A stretch of DNA of 64,000 nucleotides from Streptomyces sp. SS1-1. GTDB lineage: Bacteria > Actinomycetota > Actinomycetes > Streptomycetales > Streptomycetaceae. Where the stretch lies: the NCBI RefSeq assembly GCF_008973465.1, contig NZ_WBXN01000004.1, forward strand, positions 6,488,501 through 6,552,500, written 5' to 3'. Below, in pieces: positions 55,884 through 63,636 of the stretch. The position numbers and the translations under genes are program-made. How positions within the stretch are numbered: the first letter of the stretch is position 1; every line of letters begins with the position of its first letter. The notes under the pieces are model-generated. The model did not search any database. It saw nothing but the letters and a program-made list of their open reading frames with translations, and was not told the origin of the DNA.

Positions 55884-56821
55884 CGGTTCTCCTGACGGTG
55901 GGCGGGGACGGCGGACGACCCCGGGGGCGTGGCAACCCCCTGCGGCGACTCCTCGTCGTGGAGTGGTGCGGGCGGACGGGAGTGCGCCCAGTGCGGACCC
56001 AGGTCGTCCAGGGTCCAGCCGAAGGGGTAGGTGCGCGGCTTCGGGCCGCGCGGGAACCTCTCGGGCCGGGCGGGCAACAGCCGGATGCACGCGGCCCGGA
56101 CGCGCAGCGCGCGGCGGGCGGCGGTGCGCAGCCCGCGCGGCTGCGGCCGGAAGCCCAGCGCGGTCAGCAGCGGTTCGTCCAGCACGGCGAGCGCCACCCG
56201 CGTGGCCACGCGCCGCAGCGGGCCCGGGTACCAGGCGGCCATCACCCGCAAAGTGGCCGCGGCGACACGGCGGTTGGCGGGATCGTAGGCGAACTGCTCA
56301 CGCTCGTACGCGTCATGCAGCCGCTCGAACTCGGCGTAGGTGCCGGGCACGCCGGAGATGCCCATCATCTCGCCCATCCGCCGGCCCACCAGCGCCAGAC
56401 TCTCGGTCTCCTGCTCGCACAGGCGCCGCCAGCCGAACCGGTCGATCCACCGCTTCGGTCCCACCACCGTGGTGGCCAGGACGTAGAGGTAGTCGTCGTT
56501 GAGGATGCGGTACCGGCCGTGGATACGGCTGAGGTGCCGGGCGGCGGTACGGCCGTGCTCCGAGTCCATCCCGTCGCGCACCATCTCGTACGCGATCAGC
56601 ACCGTGTCGTCGTAGCGCTTCTGCCCGGCACGCTCGAACTCCTGCGTCCGGTCGAGCAGTTGGGAGATGCGCGGGACGCCGTAGTCACGCAGGAACGCGA
56701 TCGACGTGCCATGGAGATAGTCGCGGGGGAACTCGTACTGCGTGATCCAGCGGTAGATCTGCTCGAAGTCCTGCTGCGGGTCCATCTGCCGGATGCGGGC
56801 GAGCCGGCTGTAGCGGCCCAT
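55880..56821 (-). CDS. DUF2236 oxygenase (MpaB/Lcp superfamily)
   Basis: A 313-residue protein from the ATG at 56821 (GGAGGG upstream). It belongs to the DUF2236 superfamily of heme oxygenases that includes fungal MpaB and the rubber oxygenase Lcp. It shows the helical core with HGTSIAFLRDYGVPRISQLL, ARHLSRIHGRYRILNDDYLY, VLATTVVGPKRWID and a later ERLHDAYEREQFAYDPANRR. Unlike Lcp it has no signal peptide, so it acts in the cytoplasm or at the membrane. It is translationally coupled to the aldehyde dehydrogenase, which strongly suggests that it generates an aldehyde by oxidative C=C cleavage. The exact substrate is unknown. Confidence 0.85.
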   Translation of the reverse strand: MGRYSRLARIRQMDPQQDFEQIYRWITQYEFPRDYLHGTSIAFLRDYGVPRISQLLDRTQEFERAGQKRYDDTVLIAYEMVRDGMDSEHGRTAARHLSRIHGRYRILNDDYLYVLATTVVGPKRWIDRFGWRRLCEQETESLALVGRRMGEMMGISGVPGTYAEFERLHDAYEREQFAYDPANRRVAAATLRVMAAWYPGPLRRVATRVALAVLDEPLLTALGFRPQPRGLRTAARRALRVRAACIRLLPARPERFPRGPKPRTYPFGWTLDDLGPHWAHSRPPAPLHDEESPQGVATPPGSSAVPAHRQENR

Positions 56822-56890
56822 GGCTGATCCCTCCTGTCGGCATCGCGGCATCGGCCGGGCTGATGCCATGGGGAGCACCGGGTGTGAGTC

Positions 56891-56921
56891 GATGATACTG
56901 AAGCTATTGACTTGTATCATC
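56891..56921. promoter_or_regulatory. Perfect palindromic operator of the oxygenase-ALDH operon
   Basis: GATGATAC and GTATCATC are perfect 8-bp arms around a 15-bp spacer, 70 bp upstream of the DUF2236 gene. The inner 25 bp (GATAC...TTGTATC) match the operator at 53670-53694 in 13 of 25 positions, including both ends. Confidence 0.65.
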
Positions 56922-57040
56922 TGGCGTCAATACTCCGGACGCGGCAACCTGGTGCGTCCTGGGACGGTCCGGCCGGCCCTGACGGGGGTTCAGGCATGAC
57001 AAGCTGGGCTCACCCGTCCCCCCGAACCCAGGAGGTCACC

Positions 57041-57283
57041 ATGACCGCAGAGCAGCCCGCCACGGAAGGTTCGGAACCGGCCGACGCCGAGACGTCGTCC
57101 CTGACGCCGGACGAAGGCGGCGCCTACGACCTGAAGCGCAAGTTCCGTGAGGCCCTGGCCCGCAAGCACGGCGCGCAGGCCGACGCGGCCGAGGTCGCCG
57201 GGCACGCGAACGGGTCGAAGGTGCGCTCGGCCCACGGCCCGGCCGCGAGCCAGCGGTCGTTCCGCCGGAAGAGCGGCGGCTGA
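57041..57283 (+). CDS. DUF5302 family small protein
   Basis: An 80-residue protein from the ATG at 57041 (AGGAGG 5 bp upstream). It has an acidic, disordered N-terminal half and then the DUF5302 core YDLKRKFREALARKHG at about residues 29-44, with a basic C-terminus ending SQRSFRRKSGG. The family is small, actinobacteria-specific and without known function. The gene has its own strong terminator (57307-57341), so it is expressed alone. Confidence 0.8.
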   Translation: MTAEQPATEGSEPADAETSSLTPDEGGAYDLKRKFREALARKHGAQADAAEVAGHANGSKVRSAHGPAASQRSFRRKSGG

Positions 57284-57306
57284 TCCCACCGGGGGGGAGA
57301 AGCGCC

Positions 57307-57341
57307 GAAGGGGGCGCCGGCCTGTGGCCGGTGCCCCCTTC
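57307..57341 (+). terminator. Terminator after the DUF5302 gene
   Basis: GAAGGGGGCGCCGGCC pairs with GGCCGGTGCCCCCTTC (16 bp, one G-T pair, 3-nt loop), followed by TTCTGAC. It lies between convergent genes. Confidence 0.75.
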
Positions 57342-57371
57342 TTCTGACCCGCTGTCCCGCTGTCCGTCCGG

Positions 57372-58184
57372 TCAGTTCTTGATCGCGACCCCGGCGACGG
57401 AGACGTCGGGCGCGTCCGCGTCCGGCGCGTCGGGGTCCGGACGCCAGGAGGCCGTGGCGACGACCCCGGGCTCGACCAGCTCCAGGCCGGTGAAGTAGGA
57501 GGCGATGTCCTGCGGCGATCGGAGGTGGTAGGTGTTGGCCGACTGCTGGTTGTAGGCCGCGACCGCCGCGTTCAGCGCCTCGTTGGTGTTCGTGCCGTCG
57601 CTGAGCGCCAGATAGCTGCCCGCGGGCAGCCCGGCGAGCAGGGCGCTCACCAGCTCCGCGGGACGGTCGTCGTCCGAGATCTGCCCCATGATGCCGAGCA
57701 TGGTGAGGGCGACGGGGCGGCTGAAGTCGAGCGTCTTGGCGGCCTGGGCCAGGATCCGCTCCGGATCGCGGACGTCCGCGTCCACATAGGCGCAGGCCCC
57801 CTCGTCGCTGCTGGTGAGCAGCGCCTCGGCGTGCACCAGCACGAGCGGGTCGTTGTCCACGTACACGATCCGGCTCTCGGGCGCGATGCGCTGGGCCAGC
57901 TCGTGCGTGTTGTCCGCCGTCGGCAGGCCCGTCCCGATGTCCAGGAACTGCCGGATGCCGGCCTCCCGCACCAGGAAGCGCACGGCACGCGCGAGGAACC
58001 GCCGCTGCAGCCGGGCGACGGCGGCGAACTCCGGGAACGTGGACAGGATGGCGTCGCCGACCTCGCTGTCGACCGGGTAGTTGTCCTTGCCGCCCAGCAG
58101 GTAGTTCCAGACCCGCGCCGAATGGGGGCGATCGGTCTGCAGCCTCGCCACGATGTCGGCGGGCGAAGATTCCGAGGATTCCAT
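57372..58184 (-). CDS. SAM-dependent methyltransferase (DUF574 family)
   Basis: A 270-residue protein from the ATG at 58184; an earlier in-frame ATG at 58223 is an alternative. The actinomycete-specific DUF574/methyltransferase_19 signature is clear: RVWNYLLGGKDNYPVD, ARAVRFLVREAGIRQFLDIG, TGLPTADNTHE (SAM-binding loop) and VYVDNDPLVLVHAEALL. Streptomyces carry many copies and their substrates are unknown. Two copies of a DAPDA-type repeat sit near the C-terminus. The gene is divergent from the following SDR. Confidence 0.9.
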   Translation of the reverse strand: MESSESSPADIVARLQTDRPHSARVWNYLLGGKDNYPVDSEVGDAILSTFPEFAAVARLQRRFLARAVRFLVREAGIRQFLDIGTGLPTADNTHELAQRIAPESRIVYVDNDPLVLVHAEALLTSSDEGACAYVDADVRDPERILAQAAKTLDFSRPVALTMLGIMGQISDDDRPAELVSALLAGLPAGSYLALSDGTNTNEALNAAVAAYNQQSANTYHLRSPQDIASYFTGLELVEPGVVATASWRPDPDAPDADAPDVSVAGVAIKN

Positions 58185-58346
58185 GGGGACAGCTTCACAC
58201 AACGTGGTGATCGAAGTGATCAACTACGGCGATTTCCATCGGACTTCATCGGGGCCCCGCGATCCGCGTACCGGTGGCGGTCGCGGGGGCGGTCCTGCCT
58301 GGTTGACGGTCGGGCCGGGCGCCGGTTACGTTCGATTGGAATGAAG

Positions 58347-58365
58347 ATTCTAGAGGGGTCGTTCT
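58347..58365 (+). promoter_or_regulatory. ATTCTAGA element upstream of the SDR
   Basis: ATTCTAGA (58347-58354) and CGTTCT (58360-58365) lie 32-50 bp before the SDR start. ATTCTAGA also forms the core of the palindromic operator at 59833-59857 near the TetR gene downstream. The TetR may therefore control this SDR, which is an inference from shared words. Confidence 0.4.
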
Positions 58366-58395
58366 GATACGGCTCCGTACCAGGAGTGGCGCACC

Positions 58396-59106
58396 ATGAC
58401 CGCAACACCTCCCACCGCCCTCGTGATCGCCGGAAGCAGCGGCATCGGCGCCGCCTCCGCGCGCGAACTGGCCGCGCGCGGCCACCGCGTGGCGGTGCTG
58501 GCGCGCGGCGAGGGAGCGGTCGCGCTGGCCGAGGAGCTCGGCGGCCTCGCCATCCGGGGCGACTACACGCAGGCCGGAGTCGTCGAGGAGGCCGTCGAGC
58601 GGGTGGTCTCGCTCTGGGGACGGCTGGACGTGCTGGTCAACAGCGCCGGTCACGGCCCGAAGGGAAAGCTCCAGGAGCTGACCGACGACGACTGGGCCAC
58701 CGGCTTCGACCTGTACTTCTACAACGTGGTGCGGGCCTGCCGCGCAGCCCTGGCACCGATGCGCGCCCAGGGCGGCGGCAGCATCGTCAACATCTCCTCG
58801 GCCAGCCCCGCCGAGCCCTCGCCCCGCTTCCCCACCTCGATGGTCGCCCGCGCCGCGATGACGACCTGGACCAAGCTGTGGGCGGACGAGGTGGCCGCGG
58901 ACGGCATCCGGGTCAACAACGTGCTGCCCGGATACACCGTCGCCGACCCGGAGACCGTTCCGGACGCGTGGACCTCCGCGATCCCCCTCGGCCGGGCCGC
59001 CGCCTACCAGGAGGTCGCCCGGACCGTGGCCTTCGTGGCCTGCGACGCCACCTACACCACCGGGCAGAACCTGCGCGTCGACGGCGGACTCACCCGCGGC
59101 GTGTGA
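58396..59106 (+). CDS. SDR-family protein with degenerate catalytic motif
   Basis: A 236-residue protein from the ATG at 58396 (AGGAG upstream). The Rossmann fold is intact (IAGSSGIGAASA at about 11-22, NSAG, SIVNISSAS) and the C-terminus ends in the usual TGQNLRVDGGL. At the active site, YxxxK is replaced by SxxxR (PTSMVARAAM), so normal dehydrogenase chemistry is unlikely unless another residue substitutes. It converges on the TetR gene 4 bp away and may share its operator. It could be an enoyl reductase-like, isomerase-like or regulatory NAD-binding protein. Confidence 0.85.
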   Translation: MTATPPTALVIAGSSGIGAASARELAARGHRVAVLARGEGAVALAEELGGLAIRGDYTQAGVVEEAVERVVSLWGRLDVLVNSAGHGPKGKLQELTDDDWATGFDLYFYNVVRACRAALAPMRAQGGGSIVNISSASPAEPSPRFPTSMVARAAMTTWTKLWADEVAADGIRVNNVLPGYTVADPETVPDAWTSAIPLGRAAAYQEVARTVAFVACDATYTTGQNLRVDGGLTRGV

Positions 59107-59110
59107 GCCG

Positions 59111-59791
59111 CTACCGCGCCTCGGCGGCCTGGCGGGCGTAGTCGTCCACCAGGCCCTCCAGGGCCCGCGCGGCCATGTCCGCGTACCCGGCGAAGTCCAG
59201 CTCCAGGTGCACGTCGGAGTTGGCGTGCACATAGAAGCCGTCGGTCAGCGCCAGGCTCAGCACGGTGAGCCGGGTGGGCAGTTCGGGGAAGCGCTCGACG
59301 ACGTCCACGGGGACGGACTCGGTGATCCGCTCGACGTCCACCTTGAACATCTCCACCCGCATCCGCAGATACGCCGCGCGGACCTCGTTGTCCTCGCCCA
59401 GACCGCCCAGCTGCCTGCTCAGCGCCCAGATCGCGGCGGCCTTGAGCAGCGCCTCCTCCTTGGTGTAGTGCTCGGGGTCGGCGCCGGACAGGCCGGCGAT
59501 GCCCCGGGACAGTTTGCGGCGCAGCCCCTCCGGGCCGGAGTGGAGCTCCATCCAGGCCTTGTAGCAGTGCTCGAGCAGGGCGACGAAGAGCTGTTCCTTG
59601 CTCTTGAAGTGCCAGTAGACCGAGCCGATCGGCAGACCGGAGGACGCGCTGACCGCCGCCATGGTCGTGCCCTGGTAGCCGTGCTCCAGTGCCAGGTCCA
59701 GCGCCGCCAGCAGGATCTGCTCCCGGCTCCTGTCCGAGCGGGCCTGCCGCGTGCCCCTGGTGCCCTCGCCCTGCCGTGTGCTCCGCGTCAT
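59111..59791 (-). CDS. TetR-family regulator near the mhp-like operon
   Basis: A 226-residue protein from the ATG at 59791. The HTH at about residues 22-68 reads ILLAALDLALEHGYQGTTMA, AVSASSGLPIGSVYWHFKSK. The C-terminal domain (TetR_C_6-like) includes WALSRQLGGLGEDNEVRAAY. A perfect palindrome, AGCGCCGT-N9-ACGGCGCT (59833-59857), lies 42 bp upstream, so it is very probably autoregulated. Likely targets are itself, the SDR and possibly the aromatic catabolic operon that ends 91 bp away. Confidence 0.87.
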   Translation of the reverse strand: MTRSTRQGEGTRGTRQARSDRSREQILLAALDLALEHGYQGTTMAAVSASSGLPIGSVYWHFKSKEQLFVALLEHCYKAWMELHSGPEGLRRKLSRGIAGLSGADPEHYTKEEALLKAAAIWALSRQLGGLGEDNEVRAAYLRMRVEMFKVDVERITESVPVDVVERFPELPTRLTVLSLALTDGFYVHANSDVHLELDFAGYADMAARALEGLVDDYARQAAEAR

Positions 59792-59832
59792 GCCGCCACC
59801 CCGTCGCCGTCCGTCATACGTACCGTGTCACC

Positions 59833-59857
59833 AGCGCCGTCATTCTAGAACGGCGCT
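59833..59857. promoter_or_regulatory. Perfect TetR operator palindrome
   Basis: AGCGCCGT-CATTCTAGA-ACGGCGCT has 8-bp perfect arms with a 9-bp spacer that itself contains TTCTAGAA across the right arm. It lies between the TetR gene and the mhpA-like stop. Confidence 0.65.
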
Positions 59858-59947
59858 ACTAGCAGCAGGCCGGTGCGGGACCGAAGTGGCCGCACGGTAC
59901 GGCTCTCTCCGGTCCCGCCGAGGTCTCCGGTGCCCGCCTTCACCACG

Positions 59948-61561
59948 TCACGCGGCGCAGGCGGCCTCCAGGACCCGGGCCACCACGTCGTCGAGCTCCT
60001 GCGTCAGGCACTCGGCGGCGATCACATGGTCGGGGCGGAGGACCACCGCGCCCACCGGCCGCGCGTCGAACCACGCCTGCAGGCTCGCCTCGCCGCCGAG
60101 GTCACCGACGACGGTGACACCGGCCGTGGCCCGCTTGCGCGCCCACGGGAGCTGCGCCTTCGGCACCACCTGCACGAGACGCGCGCCGAACCGGTCCAGC
60201 GCGGCACGGCTCTCCGCCGACAGGAACACCGCCGGGTCGTTGTTCCAGGTGAGGATCCGCCAGCCCTGACCGGTCGCGTCGTCCAGCAGCATCTCGACGC
60301 CGTCGGCGTCGGTGGCCGTCGGCTGCGGGAAGATCGTGCCCGCCAGCCGGGGCACGTCACGGGCGGGCAGCGACTTGGACACCGGCAGCGGGGTGTGCAC
60401 CACGACACCGCGGTCGAACTTCGGCTGCGGCTTGAACGCCTGCCGCTTCTGCGCCTCCCGCTCCTCGGGCGTACGGAAGGCGGCGATCCGGTCGCGTTCG
60501 GCGGCCTTCTCCGGATCGTGGTCCGTCATCTCCTTGGCCATCCGCAGGGAGACGGCCACCATCTGCGTGACATGGCCGAGCCGTTCGGTCTCGTACGTGT
60601 CCAGCAGACCGTCGTGCGCCAGGCCCTTGACGACGGCCGCCAGCTTCCAGCCGAGGTTGAACGCGTCTCGGATACCGGAGTTCCACCCCTGCCCGCCGAC
60701 GACGGGCATGACATGGGCGGCGTCACCGGCCAGGAAGATCCGCCCGTGCCGGAACCGCCCGGCGATCCGGGCGTGGTGCCGGTAGACGCGGCGGCGGATG
60801 ATGTCCAGCTTCGACGGGTCCGGCACATGCGGCGCCAGCAGGCCGAACACGAACGCGTCGTCCTCGACCTCGGCCTCGCCCTCGTGCTCGAAGAGGGTGA
60901 ACTCCCAGCGCCGGATGCCGTGCGGCAGCGCGATGGAGGCGTAACTGCGGGCCGGGTCACCGCCGAAGACGGCGTGGGGCGTGCCGATCGGGTCGTTGGC
61001 CACGTCGATCACGATGCCGTCGGTCGGCCGTGTCTCGCCCTCGAAGGAGATGCCGAGGCGCTTGCGGGTGGGGGAGGACCCGCCCTCGGCGGCGACGACG
61101 TACCGCGCGCGCACCGTGCCGCCGTCCCCGAGCGTGGCGACCACGCCGTCGGCGTCCTCGGCGAGATCCACGACCTCGGCGCCGAAGCGCGCGGCCGCGT
61201 TGGGGAAGCGGTCGAGGCCGGCGAGCAGCACCCGGTCGACCAGCGGCTGCACGAAGCCGTTGCGGCGCGGCCAGCCGAACTCCCGTGTCGTGGGGTTCAC
61301 TTCGGAGAGGATCGCCCCCTCACCGTTGATCATGTAGATCTTCTGGTCCGGGATGGTGTGCGGCAGCACGTCCTCCACCAGGCCGGCGGTCTGCATCGCG
61401 CGCAGCGCCTCGTCGTCGATGCCCACGGCACGCGGGTAGTCGACCAGTTCGTGCTCCCGCTCGACGACGAGGACGTCGATGCCCTGCTGCCCGAGCAGAT
61501 TGGCCAGGGTCAGGCCGACCGGACCCGCCCCGACGACGAGGACGTCGCAGGCCTTCTTCAT
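59948..61561 (-). CDS. mhpA: FAD-dependent aromatic hydroxylase (MhpA-like)
   Basis: A 537-residue protein from the ATG at 61561, overlapping the aldolase gene by 4 bp. It has the group A flavin monooxygenase motifs: FAD fingerprint VLVVGAGPVGLTLANLLGQQ at the N-terminus, the DG-like block around VAAEGGSSPTRKRLGISFEG, and GRIFLAGDAAHVMPVVGGQG, which binds the flavin ribityl. Length and C-terminal thioredoxin-like domain fit MhpA (3-(3-hydroxyphenyl)propionate hydroxylase). It inserts an ortho hydroxyl on a phenol to give a catechol for ring cleavage. The exact substrate could be another phenol, such as resorcinol or a phenylpropanoid. Confidence 0.87.
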   Translation of the reverse strand: MKKACDVLVVGAGPVGLTLANLLGQQGIDVLVVEREHELVDYPRAVGIDDEALRAMQTAGLVEDVLPHTIPDQKIYMINGEGAILSEVNPTTREFGWPRRNGFVQPLVDRVLLAGLDRFPNAAARFGAEVVDLAEDADGVVATLGDGGTVRARYVVAAEGGSSPTRKRLGISFEGETRPTDGIVIDVANDPIGTPHAVFGGDPARSYASIALPHGIRRWEFTLFEHEGEAEVEDDAFVFGLLAPHVPDPSKLDIIRRRVYRHHARIAGRFRHGRIFLAGDAAHVMPVVGGQGWNSGIRDAFNLGWKLAAVVKGLAHDGLLDTYETERLGHVTQMVAVSLRMAKEMTDHDPEKAAERDRIAAFRTPEEREAQKRQAFKPQPKFDRGVVVHTPLPVSKSLPARDVPRLAGTIFPQPTATDADGVEMLLDDATGQGWRILTWNNDPAVFLSAESRAALDRFGARLVQVVPKAQLPWARKRATAGVTVVGDLGGEASLQAWFDARPVGAVVLRPDHVIAAECLTQELDDVVARVLEAACAA

Positions 61562-62328
61562 GTGGTGCTCCGTGCGGATCGTGCCGGGCCCAGCCCGGCG
61601 ATGGTGTCGCCGAACGCGCGGTTCAGCAGGACGAGATCGATGCCGAGGCCCACGTAGTCGACGAGGCCGTCGGCGAACAGGCCGGCCGCGTACTCGGGCC
61701 GGCCGGAGTAGATGCCGAGGGTGACGCCGTGCGCGCGCGTCACCTCCCGGAGGTGGGTGATCGCCTCGCGCACGGGGCCGTCCTCCCAGTCGCCGCGTCC
61801 CGGCAGCCCGTAGGAGACGGCCAGGTCGGCGGGGCCGATGTAGACGGAGTCCAGTCCGGGCACCGAGACGATCTCCTCGGCGCGTTCGAGGCCGGCCACC
61901 GTCTCGATCTGGGCGATGGCCGACACGGCCAGGTTGCCCGCGTCGGTGTACGCGTCGCCCCGGTACAGCGCGGGCCGGGACGGGCCCAGGCTGCGGTTGC
62001 CGGCCGGCGGGTACTTGGTGGCGGCGACCAGCGCCTCGGCCTGGGACCGGGACTCGACGGTCGGCGCGACGATCCCGCGCGCCCCGCTGTCGAGCAGCCG
62101 CAGGATCGGCGCGGGATCCAGCGAGCCCACCCGGGCGTACGCGTAGGCGTTGTCCCGAGGGATCGAGCGCAGGATGCCGCAGGCCGCCTCCAGCCCCAGC
62201 TCGCCGTGCTGGAGGTCCAGGATCACACCGTCGTACCCGGCGGCCACCGCCCACTCCGGGACGGAGAACGCGGGCACCGTCTGGTGGTACAGGACCGGCT
62301 TCCGGTCGCCGAGCGCCTCCCGCTTCAC
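61558..62328 (-). CDS. HpcH/HpaI-family aldolase
   Basis: A 256-residue protein from the GTG at 62328. Class II pyruvate-aldolase blocks are GYDGVILDLQHGELGLEAAC, ARGIVAPTVESRSQAEALV, metal ligands in AIAQIETVAGLERAEEIVSV, and VYIGPADLAVSYGLPGR. It cleaves 4-hydroxy-2-oxo acids to pyruvate plus an aldehyde. Here it would act on the hydratase product, the job done by MhpE in E. coli. It overlaps the upstream SnoaL-like gene and the downstream hydroxylase by 4 bp each. Confidence 0.88.
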   Translation of the reverse strand: MKREALGDRKPVLYHQTVPAFSVPEWAVAAGYDGVILDLQHGELGLEAACGILRSIPRDNAYAYARVGSLDPAPILRLLDSGARGIVAPTVESRSQAEALVAATKYPPAGNRSLGPSRPALYRGDAYTDAGNLAVSAIAQIETVAGLERAEEIVSVPGLDSVYIGPADLAVSYGLPGRGDWEDGPVREAITHLREVTRAHGVTLGIYSGRPEYAAGLFADGLVDYVGLGIDLVLLNRAFGDTIAGLGPARSARSTT

Positions 62329-62795
62329 CGGGCGGCTCCTTCCTGCCCGGCCACGCGCGCGGCGTGCGCCGCGGCCGCCCGGCCGCCGAAGACCGGCACG
62401 ATCTCCCGGCGGGCGAACAGCCACCGGCCGTCCACCCTGCGGTAGCGCTCGCGGAACTCACCGACGGAGGCGGGCAGGGTCTGCGGCTCGTTGGTGTCGC
62501 GGAAGGTGAGGTACTGCACGGTCCCCTCGACCTCGTCCCCGTCAGCGGCCCACACCAGCCGGATCCCGCCGATGTGGTGCCGGCCCACGACGTCGGTCTG
62601 CAGTGCCCGCTTGGCGCCCCACGCCTTCATGGCCTCGCGGTCCATGTCGCCCATCGGGCCGACGGAGACGCCGTCCTCCGTATACAACTCCCAGGTGGTG
62701 TCCGCCCGGTTGTGGTCCAGGCGGTGGAGCATCTCCGCGATGAGCTGCTCGATCTCGACGCGGGTGGTCGCGTCGACGGGACGGTAGTCGGTCAT
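62325..62795 (-). CDS. SnoaL/NTF2-like protein
   Basis: A 156-residue protein from the ATG at 62795 (GAAGGG upstream). It has the cone-shaped NTF2-like fold: IEQLIAEMLHRLDHNRADTTWELYTEDGVSVGP, VVGRHHIGGIRLVWAADGDE and YRRVDGRWLFARREIVPVFG. Such proteins act as small cyclases, isomerases, dehydratases or the small subunits of aromatic oxygenases. Its place inside the mhp-like operon (2 bp from the hydratase stop, overlapping the aldolase) makes it a probable enzyme or subunit for an intermediate of the same pathway. Confidence 0.8.
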   Translation of the reverse strand: MTDYRPVDATTRVEIEQLIAEMLHRLDHNRADTTWELYTEDGVSVGPMGDMDREAMKAWGAKRALQTDVVGRHHIGGIRLVWAADGDEVEGTVQYLTFRDTNEPQTLPASVGEFRERYRRVDGRWLFARREIVPVFGGRAAAAHAARVAGQEGAAR

Positions 62796-62797
62796 GG

Positions 62798-63592
62798 TCA
62801 GCCCTTCGTTTCCGCGGTCGCGACCACGCGACCCAGTCCGGTGATGGTGGCGACGCACTCGACGTCGGCGGGCCACGGCTCGATGTAGCCGATGGACCCG
62901 GACAGCAGCACCTCGCCGGCCCGCAGCGGTTCGCCGGTGCGGATCGCGGTCTCGGCGAGCCAGATCACCGCGTTGACCGGGTCGCCCAGCACGTTGCGGC
63001 CGACGCCACGCGTGATCTCGGTGCCGCCGCCCGTGATGACCAGCTCCACGTCCCGCAGGTCGACTTCGCCGTACGGGTGCCGCTCCTCGCCGAGGACGAC
63101 GCCGCTGCAGCCCGCGTTGTCCGCGATGGTGTCGACGATCTGCCCGACCGAGCCGCCGTAGCGGAAGTCGACGGCCTCGAACGCGGGGGTCACGTAGTCG
63201 ATCGCGGCCTCGACGGCCTCGCGGGACGGGTCCAGGACGTCGTCCTTGAGTACGAACGCGACCTCGGCCTCGATGAGCAGCCGGTTGTACGAGGACAGCG
63301 GCAGGCGGGTGCCCGAGGGGTGCACCATGTCGTCGTGGATGATCCCGTAGTCGGGCTCGTCGATGCCGACGCGCTGCTGCACGAGCGGGTTGGTCAGGCC
63401 GACCTTGCGGCCCACCCGCTTCACCCCCAACTCGCTCTCGCGCAGGGCGGCGAAGGCGGCGGAGATGGCGTAGGCCGTGTCGAGGTCGCGCTCCGGGAGC
63501 CGGGGGCTCACGTACGGCACCGTGTACACGCCGCGCTGGGCCTCGAACAGCTCGCGGGCGATCTGGCTGATGGTCTCCCGGGTGACGCTCAC
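62798..63592 (-). CDS. mhpD: 2-keto-4-pentenoate hydratase (MhpD-like)
   Basis: A 264-residue protein. The GTG at 63592 has the better RBS (AAAGGAC); an ATG at 63613 would add seven residues. It matches the hydratase/decarboxylase family: GRKVGLTNPLVQQRVGIDEPDYG, EAEVAFVLKDDVLDPS (metal-binding Glu pair), YVTPAFEAVDFRY and a later DNAGCSGVVLGE. It hydrates 2-hydroxypenta-2,4-dienoate to 4-hydroxy-2-oxovalerate, preparing the substrate for the aldolase two genes on. It is preceded by the meta-cleavage hydrolase in the same direction. Confidence 0.9.
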   Translation of the reverse strand: MSVTRETISQIARELFEAQRGVYTVPYVSPRLPERDLDTAYAISAAFAALRESELGVKRVGRKVGLTNPLVQQRVGIDEPDYGIIHDDMVHPSGTRLPLSSYNRLLIEAEVAFVLKDDVLDPSREAVEAAIDYVTPAFEAVDFRYGGSVGQIVDTIADNAGCSGVVLGEERHPYGEVDLRDVELVITGGGTEITRGVGRNVLGDPVNAVIWLAETAIRTGEPLRAGEVLLSGSIGYIEPWPADVECVATITGLGRVVATAETKG

Positions 63593-63603
63593 TCCGGTCC
63601 TTT

Positions 63604-63636
63604 CGTCAGGCATGCTTCGGTCCGTCAGGCATGCTT
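63604..63636. repeat. 14-bp direct repeat at the hydrolase-hydratase junction
   Basis: CGTCAGGCATGCTT occurs at 63604-63617 and again at 63623-63636 (19-bp period). It duplicates the end of the hydrolase gene (HKHA-stop) and creates an in-frame ATG for the next gene. Confidence 0.7.
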
